From contig JALNWK010000018.1 in the NCBI GenBank assembly GCA_023230925.1, forward strand, positions 1-54,880: 54,880 bases of DNA. The letters run 5' to 3'. Numbering within the stretch: the first letter of the stretch is position 1; the number at the start of each line of letters is the position of its first letter. This DNA comes from Limnochordia bacterium. GTDB lineage: Bacteria; Bacillota; Limnochordia; DUMW01. The position numbers and the translations under genes were made by a program. This document shows positions 24,960-33,959 of this stretch, one piece after another. Below the pieces are notes generated by a model. That model was not told the DNA's origin. It did no database searches and was given only the letters and a program-made list of their open reading frames with translations.

Positions 24960-26528
24960 ATGATTAAGCGTCTTATTTTACGACTATTTTCCAGGAAATG
25001 CGAACCAATTGTCCGCAACTCAAGAATCGGGGTAAGGATCTCTCCGGTTCTTGCCAAAAACCTACACACGATCAAAACGCTTTTCGAGGATGCTGACGAT
25101 GTCACCGTACGGGAGTTCAAAGTCGGGGGAAAGGGTACTTCCGCTGCTGTAGTCTATATTAGTGGTATGTTGGATAATGAGGTCATAAACGCTCAACTGC
25201 TTAAGACTTTGATGTTAGATGCCCGTCAAATCAAGCAATGGGATGAACCGGACCTATTGGATAGGATTAAGGGCATGATTACCATCGGTGATCTAAAGGA
25301 GATTGAATCCTTCGACGATGCAGTGTATTATCTTCTGGCTGGTAAGGCAGTCTTATTCGTTGATACTGTCTTTAAGGCGTTGGCTATCGGGGCCCAAGGC
25401 TGGGAACAGCGAGGCGTGGAACAACCGGTGGCCGAAGCGGTCATCCGGGGTCCAAGGGATAGCTTTTGTGAGTGTGTAACCACGAACATAACGCTGGTTA
25501 GACAAAGACTAAAGGACCCAAGCCTTAAGATAAAAATGTACCTATTAGGTCGTAGAAGTCGGACCGCTGTTGCTTTAGTCTACATCGCCGATATCATAGA
25601 TCCTGGGATCTTAGAGGAGGCTCAAAACCGGCTAGACAAAGTGGATATCGATTCGCTTACGGATAGTGGATACCTAGAACAGCTAATCTCGGATAGTTGG
25701 TGGTCGCCCTTTGATACAGTTCAGGCAACTGAACGTCCTGATGAGGTGGTAGGTGGGCTTCTAGAAGGTCGATTTGCACTCATCTGCGATAACTCTCCCT
25801 TCGTCATCCTCGCGCCCACAACGATCAATACACTCATGCACTCACCGGAGGACTACTACATATCTTGGTCCGCTAGCACCATCATTCGCATGGTTCGATT
25901 CGTTGGTTCTTTTCTGGCCTTGACCTTACCAGCTGTCTACATCGCGTTAGTATCCTATAACCCGGAGATGATTCCCACTACCCTAGCTTTGACCATTGCC
26001 GCAGCCAGAGACGGCATCCCCTTTCCTGCAGTGACTGAAGCCTTTGTGATGGAGTTGATGTTGGAGCTACTAAGGGAGGCGGGTATCCGTCTTCCTGGAC
26101 CAATTGGTCAAACCATTGGTATTGTGGGCGGTATCATCATTGGCGATGCCGCTGTGCGGGCGGGATTGGTAAGTCCTGTAATGGTTATCATTGTGGCAAG
26201 CACTGCCATAGCAAGCTTTTTGATTCCCACCTATAGTCTCACCATTACAGTGAGGAATCTACGCTTTTTCCTGATGACCATGGCCGCGGTTTTGGGCTTA
26301 TTCGGCGTATCTATGGGCATGCTGGTGATCCTAGTCCACTTGGCTACGTTAAAGAGCTTTGGAGTCAGTATGCTTTCCCCATGGAGTCCCTTGCGGATCA
26401 GAGCCTTTCAAGACACTGTGATTCGTTTTCCGTGGTTGGCCATGAAAGCTAGGCCCAGGTATCTTCATCCCCAGGATCCTGATCGACTCTCTGATAGAAG
26501 GACTGACCAGTTTGGTGATCACCCATGA
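24960..26528 (+). CDS. gerA: Spore germination protein GerA family, A subunit
   Basis: GerA-type A subunits sit in the inner spore membrane and sense nutrient germinants with B and C subunits. The 522-residue protein has a soluble N-terminal half of about 290 residues (typical stretch VVYISGMLDNEVINAQLL and ALICDNSPFVILAPTTINTLMHSPEDYY) and a membrane half with about five helices, including SFLALTLPAVYIALVSYNPEMIPTTL, FPAVTEAFVMELMLELLREAGIRLP and GIVGGIIIGDAAVRAGLVSP. All of these are family hallmarks. Its stop overlaps the gerC start by 4 bases. It shows that the organism forms endospores. Confidence 0.95.
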   Translation: MIKRLILRLFSRKCEPIVRNSRIGVRISPVLAKNLHTIKTLFEDADDVTVREFKVGGKGTSAAVVYISGMLDNEVINAQLLKTLMLDARQIKQWDEPDLLDRIKGMITIGDLKEIESFDDAVYYLLAGKAVLFVDTVFKALAIGAQGWEQRGVEQPVAEAVIRGPRDSFCECVTTNITLVRQRLKDPSLKIKMYLLGRRSRTAVALVYIADIIDPGILEEAQNRLDKVDIDSLTDSGYLEQLISDSWWSPFDTVQATERPDEVVGGLLEGRFALICDNSPFVILAPTTINTLMHSPEDYYISWSASTIIRMVRFVGSFLALTLPAVYIALVSYNPEMIPTTLALTIAAARDGIPFPAVTEAFVMELMLELLREAGIRLPGPIGQTIGIVGGIIIGDAAVRAGLVSPVMVIIVASTAIASFLIPTYSLTITVRNLRFFLMTMAAVLGLFGVSMGMLVILVHLATLKSFGVSMLSPWSPLRIRAFQDTVIRFPWLAMKARPRYLHPQDPDRLSDRRTDQFGDHP

Positions 26529-27694
26529 GCAACCTCAGATTACATCTCCTGTTCCTCTTTTGTGCAGTGCTTCTTTGTGGCTGCTGGGATATGCGAGATA
26601 TTGAAAAACGAGCAAATATTATTGCTATTGGTATCGATTTTGCGGAGCCAGAAGCAATGGAATCGGAGACGGAAAAACTTCTTCAAGGTCCAGCAATTAT
26701 GTATCGGATGACCCTAGAGATCCCGAAGCTGCGGAAACTAGGCAAAGAAGGCGGGGGTGGAGGAGACGATGGATTTACGTGGGTCCTATCGTCCACTGGT
26801 ACTAGTTTGGGCCAGATTAGCTCATTGTTGGATCACCGGATCTGGAGATCGCCATTCTATGGTCATACGAAGGCTGTGATAATCGGTGAGGAACTGGCAA
26901 GAGAAGGTATCAAAGATGTGATTGATTACCTGCATCGACATCGGGATATCTCTCGGCGAATGAAACTTCTGATCTCCAACGGAAAGGCAAAGGATGTTCT
27001 TGAGGTCAAACCCGCGATAGAACCTTTGCTAGGAGTATATCTAGACAATCTAATCGAGTTTGTAACCTTATCAGGGAGGGTTCAGACAAAGAGCTTTGGT
27101 GAGGTAGTGCAGGAATTGGTTGAGACTGGAAATGCTCTTCTCCCGCGGGTTCGGCCAGCGGAGGATGAAGCAGTAGTTGGTGGCTCCGCGGTGATCAAGA
27201 ATTGGCAGCTTGTAGGATGGCTCGGCGAGGTTGAGACGGCGGCCACTGTACTGGTTCAGAACCGTATTAAGGGCGGAACCGTTATTGTTGGTAATCGCGC
27301 CGAAGCGACAGGGGAGGTTTCCTATTTCCTACGGACTGCCAAGACAAGCATTAAAGCCTCACAGGGAAATGGGCAAGCGATATTCAGACTAGATATCCAA
27401 GTGGAGGGGGACATCATTGAGCAGATCGGTGGTGGTAGCTTAATGGATCAACAGCTGCTTAGCTCCATCGAGAAAATGGTTAACGAGAGGCTTCGGGGGC
27501 TTGTGCTAGATGTGATTAGGAAGCTGCAATCTGAGTTTCGAGTGGATGTACTAGGTTTTGGGAGGGCACTAAGCAAGCAATTACCTGAGTTCTACTTACA
27601 GGTAAAGGACCAGTGGGACGATGTCTATTTTCCAGAGGCTAGTTTTCAAGTTACAGTTGAAGCCAAGATTCGCCGCATCGGTGTGGTCGACTAA
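26525..27694 (+). CDS. gerC: Spore germination lipoprotein GerC family
   Basis: Ger(x)C proteins are the lipoprotein subunits of germinant receptors. The N-terminus has a lipoprotein signal (LLFLFCAVLLCGC, lipidated Cys), followed at once by the family motif WDMRDIEKRANIIAIGID. Other hallmarks are PFYGHTKAVIIGEELAREGI, DVIDYLHRHRDISRRMKLLI and the C-terminal EFRVDVLGFGRALSKQLPE. Length (389) is normal. It overlaps gerA by ATGA and lies 17 bases before gerB. The gene order A-C-B differs from the Bacillus subtilis order A-B-C but is common in clostridia. Confidence 0.95.
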   Translation: MSNLRLHLLFLFCAVLLCGCWDMRDIEKRANIIAIGIDFAEPEAMESETEKLLQGPAIMYRMTLEIPKLRKLGKEGGGGGDDGFTWVLSSTGTSLGQISSLLDHRIWRSPFYGHTKAVIIGEELAREGIKDVIDYLHRHRDISRRMKLLISNGKAKDVLEVKPAIEPLLGVYLDNLIEFVTLSGRVQTKSFGEVVQELVETGNALLPRVRPAEDEAVVGGSAVIKNWQLVGWLGEVETAATVLVQNRIKGGTVIVGNRAEATGEVSYFLRTAKTSIKASQGNGQAIFRLDIQVEGDIIEQIGGGSLMDQQLLSSIEKMVNERLRGLVLDVIRKLQSEFRVDVLGFGRALSKQLPEFYLQVKDQWDDVYFPEASFQVTVEAKIRRIGVVD

Positions 27695-27711
27695 AGGAAT
27701 AGGAGTTCTAT

Positions 27712-28805
27712 ATGCTAGAAGACAATGATCGGATTTCCACTTGGCAAGTCGCCCTGATGCTGTTTTTGGGAGCCAATGCCACTGAAGTACTTAAGCTACC
27801 GAGGACTCTCATGCAGGAGGTAGGTCCGGCCGGTTGGCTAAGCCTAATCGTCAGTCACTTTGCTGTCTTCGTGCCGATTCTAATTATGATCAAATTGGGT
27901 CAACGTTTTGAAGGGCAGACGTTTATGGAGTACAATGGGCGTATCGTAGGCAAAGGGATCGGCGTTTGTCTAAGCCTGTTACTCATTCTGCTTTGGTTGG
28001 TTACATCAGCCCGGGTTGTCCGTTCCTTTGCCGACGTACTCAAGTTATTTGTCTTACCCAATACCCCTATTGAGGTAATCATTCTTACTATGCTCTTGGT
28101 TAGTGCCTATGCAGTAAACACGGTATCGAACCAGTTGCCCGGATACTGGAGATCATTTTTTCATTGACGTTCTTGCTTGTTACCGCTGTATTTTTATTCT
28201 CCCTTAAGGAGATCGATTGGACAAACTTCCTGCCTCTATTAGGCACAAAAGTAGGCGATGTAGTCTGGACGGGAGTGAAGCTCGGTATTAGTGACTATGA
28301 AGGGTATGAGGTATTTCTAATAATATTGCCCTTCATGCTGATCCCTGGGCGAGCACCTAAGGCCGCTGTCTTAGGATTAGGCTTGAACCTGGTATTTCGC
28401 CTAATGATTCTAGTTGCCACTGTCGGGGTATTTGGGATGCACACCGTGGATTTCCTTTGGCCTGTGGGTATGTTAGCCAAGTTTGTGGAGGTGCCCGGCG
28501 GGATCTTCGACCGATTGGAGGTAGCATTCATGATCATCTGGGTTTCTGTGGCGTTCAGCAGCACTATGCTCTACAATTACTTTGCATCCCTAGGTCTATC
28601 CAGACTGATGCAGTTTAAAGAACAATCCTTGTTTACCTTTGCTTTGGTGCCCCTTTTGTACATCATCTCTTTGATTCCGGCCAATGAGATAGCTACGGAA
28701 ATGCTAACCCGACTAGAACAGGTTCTTGCGGTCTCGATTTGTTTTGCTACTCCCTTGTTGTTGCTTGGGTTCTCTTGGGTATTTGGCATCAAGGATGAAA
28801 CTTAG
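27712..28805 (+). pseudogene. gerB: Spore germination permease GerB family, split by a frameshift
   Basis: GerB is the APC-fold membrane subunit of the germinant receptor. The first frame (27712-28167, 151 codons) carries the N-terminal helices (ISTWQVALMLFLGANATEVLKLPRTL). The second frame (to 28805) carries the rest (FLLVTAVFLFSLKEIDWTNFLPLL). Together they give about 364 residues, the normal length. In the second frame, GGT at 28122 onward reads GIEPVARILEIIFSLTFLL, the conserved Gly-Ile-Glu..Ala-Arg segment. One base is missing between the AAC at 28117-28119 and that GGT. SD AGGAG precedes the ATG. It may be a true inactivation, a sequencing indel or, less likely, recoding. Confidence 0.9.
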
Positions 28806-28815
28806 GGGGATTAAC

Positions 28816-29028
28816 ATGCTCAATCGGTTGGCCCAAGCATATGGTTTTAGGACCATGTTCATTGCGGTGTTCTCTGGAGCCTTGGTGTATTTTGTCGATA
28901 GCCGTCAAATGCGTGCCAAGAGACTAGAACGGGAAACTAGGTTCGCCAGGATAGTAGGCTTAGGCTATATGATCGGTGGGCCCATGCTTTGGTTAGGGAT
29001 CCACTTGGTATTGCGATGGATGGGTTGA
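28816..29028 (+). CDS. Small two-helix membrane protein, CLC_0170 family
   Basis: The protein has 70 residues with two transmembrane helices (TMFIAVFSGALVYFVDS and MIGGPMLWLGIHLVLRW) joined by a charged loop, RQMRAKRLERETRFARIVGLG. The pattern, with Asp-Ser followed by basic residues and Gly-Tyr before helix 2, matches the CLC_0170 family found at the ends of clostridial ger operons. The open frame starts upstream inside gerB, but ATG 28816 has GGGGGA 7 bases before it. It follows gerB by 10 bases and is probably an accessory of the germinant receptor; its function is unproven in the family. Confidence 0.75.
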   Translation: MLNRLAQAYGFRTMFIAVFSGALVYFVDSRQMRAKRLERETRFARIVGLGYMIGGPMLWLGIHLVLRWMG

Positions 29029-29093
29029 ATAGCAGATCTGAGTCACTCCAAAATATGCAGTGGCGGCCAGTACTCCCGAGACGAGACAATGAG

Positions 29094-29999
29094 TTACCGA
29101 GCATAGGAGTCTAGCTTGGCCTTCAGACTTGAGCGGTACGTAGTAGGAGACATGCTAGTGTGTTTTTTGAAGCAGCGGGAGAAGTAGTGTACGGAGCTAA
29201 ACCCCAGCAATTGGGATATGGCGGTCATGGTATGCTTTTCCTCCCGGATCAACCGTTTTGCCTCTTTGATTTTGAGTTCATTGTGATACTGTATGACAGG
29301 TTTTCCTGTGTAATCTCGAAATGTCTGCTTGAGGGTGCTCTCTGACATCTGGAAGATCTCACTTAGCTGGGCGATGGTTACGGATTCCTGTAGGTTATCC
29401 TCGAGAAAACGAGCAACCTCAGGCATAGTCCCGTGGGCCACACTTTGTGCAGATGACTTGAGTACCCGTTCGGATTTTGCCGTACAGAGATTCTGACGGA
29501 TTAGATCAATTAAGAACAGCTCGAGCAGATTTTTGTACCTTTGCTCTGCCCCCAAGGGTGCTTTTCTGTTTTTGTACATCTTCGATTTAAAGGGCACATC
29601 AAAGGGTCCCTTGAAAGCCTGCATGCCCTCGACCATCAGCTCGGATAATGCAAGTTTCTGTTCTGGGGATATCTGCAGGATGCGGTTCTCGAAAAACCTC
29701 ATCTGTGGGCTGGAGGTATCAAAGGATGTGATGAAGACATTAGGCGCGATGACCCCGTTACAGACAATATTATGGTACTCATCGGGTTTATGGAATATCA
29801 TTTCATCTTTCTTGAGCAACAGGATCTGCTGGCCAGCGGTTACCTCGATTTCGCCCTTATCGATATAAACAAGCTCCCAAAAGGGATGGGACTCACCTTC
29901 GTAGTGAAAGTCCTTTGTGAACTCAAAGTAATGTATGGTCACAACGGCTTCAATAGATATGACCTGTCTTAGTCGCTGCTTGAAATACCTAGTAGCCAC
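29094..29999 (-). CDS. AraC-family transcriptional regulator with cupin sensor
   Basis: The N-terminal half is a cupin-like sugar-sensing fold (HPFWELVYIDKGEIEVTAGQQILLLKKDEMIFHKPDEYHNI). The C-terminal 100 residues form a double helix-turn-helix: ITIAQLSEIFQMSESTLKQTFRDY-type first half and MTAISQLLGFSSVHYFSRCFKKHTSMSPTTYR second half. The start is GTG 29999, with AAAGGGGG 8 bases upstream; the open frame extends 23 codons further without a better signal. It is divergent from the PIG-L deacetylase operon at 30136, which it probably activates. The effector is unknown. Confidence 0.9.
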   Translation of the reverse strand: MATRYFKQRLRQVISIEAVVTIHYFEFTKDFHYEGESHPFWELVYIDKGEIEVTAGQQILLLKKDEMIFHKPDEYHNIVCNGVIAPNVFITSFDTSSPQMRFFENRILQISPEQKLALSELMVEGMQAFKGPFDVPFKSKMYKNRKAPLGAEQRYKNLLELFLIDLIRQNLCTAKSERVLKSSAQSVAHGTMPEVARFLEDNLQESVTIAQLSEIFQMSESTLKQTFRDYTGKPVIQYHNELKIKEAKRLIREEKHTMTAISQLLGFSSVHYFSRCFKKHTSMSPTTYRSSLKAKLDSYAR

Positions 30000-30135
30000 G
30001 TAGATAACCCCCTTTTGTCCAATCGGACATTGTCTGTCTTCATTATAGTGTCTTTTTGTGCAAAACAAAAGTACTTGTGTCTAAATACGCTACTAGGAAT
30101 ATGCCCTATGATACTCACAAGGAGGTGTTGAACGT

Positions 30136-30840
30136 ATGCGTGTACTAGCTATTAGCTGTCATCCCGATGACGTAGAATTAACGTGTGCAGGGACCTTGGC
30201 TCGGTACAAAGAGCAGGGTCACGATGTGTTCGTGTGTCATGTGGCAAATGGCAATTTAGGGCATGCGGTTATCCCACCGGATGAGCTAAGAAGTATTAGA
30301 AGTAAAGAGGCTAAAGTATCCGCTTCGATGATTGGTGCGGAGGTCATCACCTGTGATATTGGTGATCTACTGGTATATGAAGGGCAAAGGGAACAACGGG
30401 ACAAAGTAGTCGATGTCATAAGAAATATTCAGCCCGACGTGATTATTACCCATAGTCCCACCGATTACATGCCTGATCATCTAGCTGTTAGTAGGTTAGT
30501 GTTTGACGCCACCTTTGCGGCAAGCGTTTCCCATTACCAGACGAAGGTCAAGTCCAGTGCCGCCCTAACCCCAATTTACTACATGGATACATTGGCAGGG
30601 GTGAACTTCAATCCCACGGAATACGTGGATATCACCAGTACAATCGAGCTGAAACTACAGATGTTGGCCGTCCACGAAAGTCAGATAAAATGGATGCAGG
30701 TCCACGACAACATTGATTTCCTTGAATTTGTGCGCACATGTGCTAGATTCCGGGGTCTGCAATGCGGAGTGGGGTATGCCGAGGCTTTCACCCAGTGCCA
30801 TGCTTGGCCGCGCTTAACAACAAAAAGACTGCTTCCCTAG
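30136..30840 (+). CDS. PIG-L/LmbE-family N-acetylglucosaminyl deacetylase
   Basis: PIG-L enzymes are zinc-dependent deacetylases of N-acetyl sugars and sugar-linked cofactors. The metal motif SCHPDDVELTCAGTLARY is at residues 8-25 and the third ligand region THSPTDYMPDHLAVSRLVFDA is near 110. The rest (YVDITSTIELKLQMLAVHESQ) also fits. It has 234 residues and AAGGAGGTG before the ATG. It is the first gene of a plus-strand run with a NagB-like protein, so the likely role is to deacetylate a GlcNAc-type compound before deamination or isomerisation. The substrate may be free or phosphorylated. Confidence 0.92.
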   Translation: MRVLAISCHPDDVELTCAGTLARYKEQGHDVFVCHVANGNLGHAVIPPDELRSIRSKEAKVSASMIGAEVITCDIGDLLVYEGQREQRDKVVDVIRNIQPDVIITHSPTDYMPDHLAVSRLVFDATFAASVSHYQTKVKSSAALTPIYYMDTLAGVNFNPTEYVDITSTIELKLQMLAVHESQIKWMQVHDNIDFLEFVRTCARFRGLQCGVGYAEAFTQCHAWPRLTTKRLLP

Positions 30841-30922
30841 GGGTAAGTGGTTAAGTGACAATACTTCGTAGGTCCGGTGAGAATATTCAAAATTAGCAGT
30901 GTCAAGAGGAGGGATGTTTAGA

Positions 30923-31873
30923 ATGGATTTTATGCGTACAGTCGAGAATTCTATGTTGGATGGGTTTTACCCAAAGGGTTGGGATATGGCCAAGATCGAT
31001 CGTTGTTGTGCCAATGATCCAGAGCGCATTTTCGAAAGACAGTCCTTCTGGCATGAAGGATTTAGCCCTTTGGCGTGTGAGAACGTAGCTGACTTCAATG
31101 TCTACATGGGTCACGAGATTGCTTCGCAGATCAGAAAAGCAAGGGAGGAGGGCAGGAAGCTTGTGCTTATACTCCCAGTAGGACCTATGGGGATGTATCG
31201 ATGGGCTACCTTTTTCCTTAGGGAATGGGATGTGAAGTGCGATCACGTCTATGGATTTAACATGGATGAGTGGAGCGATGCCCAGGGGAATACCTTACCT
31301 TCGGATAACCCAGGGGCGTTCCAAAACGCAATGAACAAGGCCTTCTATGGTCCCTTAGGCGCCCTTACAGTTCCAAATAGTCAACGGAACTTTGCCACGC
31401 AAGAGGGTCTGCCCCAGTATGGGGAGAAGATAGCGCGCCTGAGGGAAGAACAAGCCAAAGTCGTACTGATCTTCGGGATTGGTCGCATGTGCCACATTGC
31501 TTTCTGGGAGCCCCATTTTGCTGAGGACTTTGTCAGTATGCAGCAATGGAAAGAGCAAACCTACCGTTTGGGGGCGAAGCTTCATCCCCTCACCATTGAA
31601 CAGAACGCGATTACCAGTTTCAAAAGCCGAACGACCCTTGTTCCCTGCAGAGCTAACACCATTGGACCGGGCATTTTCCTACAGGCCGATTATATTATTG
31701 GTGGTTGTGACGGTGCATTGTCTAGGGGGATGCAGTGGCAAGGGATGAGTCTGTGGACGACCTTACGGTATGGCCCGGATATGTGGATACCTTCCACATT
31801 TATGCCCACTCTGCCGGGAAAGCTGTTTTTCTTAAGGGAGTTGGCTGGTCCCCTTACCGCGGACTGCAACTAG
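30923..31873 (+). CDS. NagB-like glucosamine-6-phosphate isomerase/deaminase relative, altered motif
   Basis: The protein matches NagB-type folds in several places: LVLILPVGPMGMYRW (phosphate-loop region), VYGFNMDEWSDA (Asp and Glu of the active site), and IFGIGRMCHIAFWEPHF, which corresponds to GIGxxGHIAFNEP of NagB with His kept but Gly and Asn replaced by Cys and Trp. AGAGGAGGG lies 9 bases before ATG 30923; two upstream starts are too close to the SD. At 316 residues it is longer than NagB (about 240-266). It follows a PIG-L deacetylase, so an amino-sugar substrate fits, but the changed loop suggests a different sugar or chemistry. Confidence 0.75.
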   Translation: MDFMRTVENSMLDGFYPKGWDMAKIDRCCANDPERIFERQSFWHEGFSPLACENVADFNVYMGHEIASQIRKAREEGRKLVLILPVGPMGMYRWATFFLREWDVKCDHVYGFNMDEWSDAQGNTLPSDNPGAFQNAMNKAFYGPLGALTVPNSQRNFATQEGLPQYGEKIARLREEQAKVVLIFGIGRMCHIAFWEPHFAEDFVSMQQWKEQTYRLGAKLHPLTIEQNAITSFKSRTTLVPCRANTIGPGIFLQADYIIGGCDGALSRGMQWQGMSLWTTLRYGPDMWIPSTFMPTLPGKLFFLRELAGPLTADCN

Positions 31874-31950
31874 TAAACGCGGGGCGCCAATTATCAATAA
31901 AGGCTCAACAAAGCAATGGATGGGAGCCTTGAAGAAGCAAGTCTTAAGAC

Positions 31951-31978
31951 GAACCGGGTGGCCGTATTTCCCCGGTTC
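31951..31978 (+). terminator. Hairpin between NagB-like and DUF3298 genes
   Basis: GAACCGGG (31951-31958) pairs with CCCGGTTC (31971-31978) around a 12-base loop and is followed by TTAGTTCTAT. It probably ends, at least partly, the transcript of the deacetylase/NagB-like pair. Confidence 0.55.
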
Positions 31979-32122
31979 TTAGTTCTATATGCTATCCCAC
32001 CGAGTCCACACCTATCAAAGACATGTTATTTTAAACTGAATAACGAAGGGATTGCCCTATCTAGCGGAGAAGACATCCTGTGGCTATCTGTGATCGGCTA
32101 ACGTAAGGAAAGAGGGCATACC

Positions 32123-32824
32123 ATGAAAAGTAAGATATTTGCAGCCGCTTTGATTATTCTCTTGTTGTCCACATTTGCTGTCCATGGTCAAGGGGTAACA
32201 GTCAAGACAGAATGTATTGAGGAGGAGTTACCAACCATTGAAATCAGCTTGAAGATTCCGGTTTTGGTGGGTGATTTCCCCTGGATCGATGCGATGAACC
32301 GGCTGTTTGCCCGGTCCCGGGAGTATGTAGTAACCCTCAAAGATGAAGCAGAGAAATGGCATGAAGAAGCATCCCAGGCGGATTTGCCCTGTTGGCCCTA
32401 CGAGGCGGTGGCCGACTATGAAGTGATGCACAACCAAGAGGGATTTCTCAGTCTGGTTCTTACGTTCTATGAGTATACCGGGGGAGCCCATGGGATGACT
32501 TACCGACAGGCATATAACATTGAGTTGGTTACAGGTAGAATACTAGTCTTAGAAGACCTGTTCATGACAGATGAGTTTAAGGAGTCCATCGCACAGCGCA
32601 TTACTCAGGAGCTGACCGAGCATCCCGATGGATATTTCATCACGGAGTTTAAGGCGAAGGATCTCGATAGAACCCAGCCTTTCTACCTGAAAGAAGGAAA
32701 CTTGGTGGTGTTTTTTGGTCTGTATGAGATTGCTCCCTATGCCGCGGGGATGCCAAGTTTCTCGATTCCCTTAAGAGAACAAGAGTCTAGCCTTCGATAC
32801 CCGGTGCTCATGGGAGTAGACTAA
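32123..32824 (+). CDS. Secreted DUF3298/RsiV-like protein
   Basis: A signal peptide (IFAAALIILLLSTFAVHGQG) is followed by a domain with the features of the DUF4163/DUF3298 pair: IEISLKIPVLVGDFPWIDAMNRLF, then FYEYTGGAHGMTYRQAYNIELVTGRILVLEDLF, and the terminal YEIAPYAAGMPSFSIPL. In Bacillus RsiV this region is an extracytoplasmic lysozyme-binding sensor, but here no membrane anchor or sigma factor gene is present, so the protein is probably a free exported protein. SD AAGGAAAGAGG is upstream. The function in this cluster is unknown. Confidence 0.82.
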   Translation: MKSKIFAAALIILLLSTFAVHGQGVTVKTECIEEELPTIEISLKIPVLVGDFPWIDAMNRLFARSREYVVTLKDEAEKWHEEASQADLPCWPYEAVADYEVMHNQEGFLSLVLTFYEYTGGAHGMTYRQAYNIELVTGRILVLEDLFMTDEFKESIAQRITQELTEHPDGYFITEFKAKDLDRTQPFYLKEGNLVVFFGLYEIAPYAAGMPSFSIPLREQESSLRYPVLMGVD

Positions 32825-32919
32825 ATATCCGAAATCCACCAAGCAGGAATCTGCCACAGATGTGACGAAACTATTAAGGGACCATTAAAGGACATAGATG
32901 TTTTTAGGAGGTTTGTGGG

Positions 32920-33876
32920 GTGACTGAACAAAGGAATAAGATAGGATACATGATCAGTAATCACATTATACCTGCGGTGCCTGTGCCTTTTACTTCCCAA
33001 GGGGACATTCACGAGGCGGGGCAGCAGTCCTACGTAAGGTGGATGAGTAAGCAGGATATTGGTGGTGTGGCCCTCTGGGTACACACAGGGAGAGGCTTGT
33101 TGCTTTCCAAGGAGCAACGGGAGAAAGTGTTTGCAGCTTGGAAGGATGCCCTTCCCAATAGACTCATCATCTGTGGAGCCGGTGCTTCACCAGGCTCCGG
33201 GTCCTTTACCACTAAGGTAGCAGAGGCCCGGGCCATGGCCGCGCATGCTAAAAAGCTTGGAGCAGATGCCCTATTGGTGTTTCCACCTAATTTTGCTACG
33301 ACAAAGGAAGAGATCATTGACTATCACAGGGAAATTGCCGATGTGGGATTACCTTTGGTTCTGTTTTACTTGTATCAGACGGCCGGTGGAGTCTCCTACA
33401 GTCTTGCTCTGCTAGATGAGCTTATGGCCGACCGGAGGATAATTGGGATTAAGATGGCCACCCTAGACTCGGTGGTTACCTATCAGAATGTGGTGTTTCA
33501 TCTGCACCGAAGACACCCTGACAAGTTAGTCATAACTGGAGAAGACCGGTTCTTGGGATATTCTATCATGCTTGGTGCAACGGCTGCCCTTATTGGTCTT
33601 GGCGCAGTCTGTACAGGGATTCAGGTGGATATGCTCAAGGATCATATCTCTGGCGACTTTGATCGGTTTATGCGTAATTCTGATGCTATCGATCATTTTG
33701 CACAGGTTGTTTTTGGAGACCCAGTGGAAAAATATATCATTCGATTGCTCCATATTTTATCACTCGAAGGGATTATTCCAGCGGAGAGCGTCTATGATCC
33801 AGCGGGCTATCAGCTAGATGATGCCGAGAAAGCATTGTTAAATAAAACCTTGCAGGATTTGATGAATGTATTGTGA
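32920..33876 (+). CDS. DapA/NanA-family aldolase (dihydrodipicolinate synthase superfamily)
   Basis: Members form a Schiff base between an active-site Lys and pyruvate or a 2-keto acid. The TIM-barrel landmarks are GADALLVFPPNFATTKEEIIDYHREIA, VLFYLYQTAGGVS (Tyr of the FYxY type), and IIGIKMATLDS with the Lys. The early strand HIIPAVPVPFTSQGDI matches, while the usual GTTGE is replaced by HTGRG (VHTGRGLLLS). The GTG start at 32920 has AGGAGGT upstream. The changed substrate loop and the catabolic neighbours point to a sugar-acid or related lyase rather than lysine biosynthesis. The specific substrate is unknown. Confidence 0.85.
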   Translation: MTEQRNKIGYMISNHIIPAVPVPFTSQGDIHEAGQQSYVRWMSKQDIGGVALWVHTGRGLLLSKEQREKVFAAWKDALPNRLIICGAGASPGSGSFTTKVAEARAMAAHAKKLGADALLVFPPNFATTKEEIIDYHREIADVGLPLVLFYLYQTAGGVSYSLALLDELMADRRIIGIKMATLDSVVTYQNVVFHLHRRHPDKLVITGEDRFLGYSIMLGATAALIGLGAVCTGIQVDMLKDHISGDFDRFMRNSDAIDHFAQVVFGDPVEKYIIRLLHILSLEGIIPAESVYDPAGYQLDDAEKALLNKTLQDLMNVL

Positions 33877-33959
33877 CCTGGAGGATTAGGCAGGGAATGA
33901 GTCTGTCTTTGTCGAATTAAACCCATATTACGGTCAAATGTTTGAGGTGAACTTGGTCT

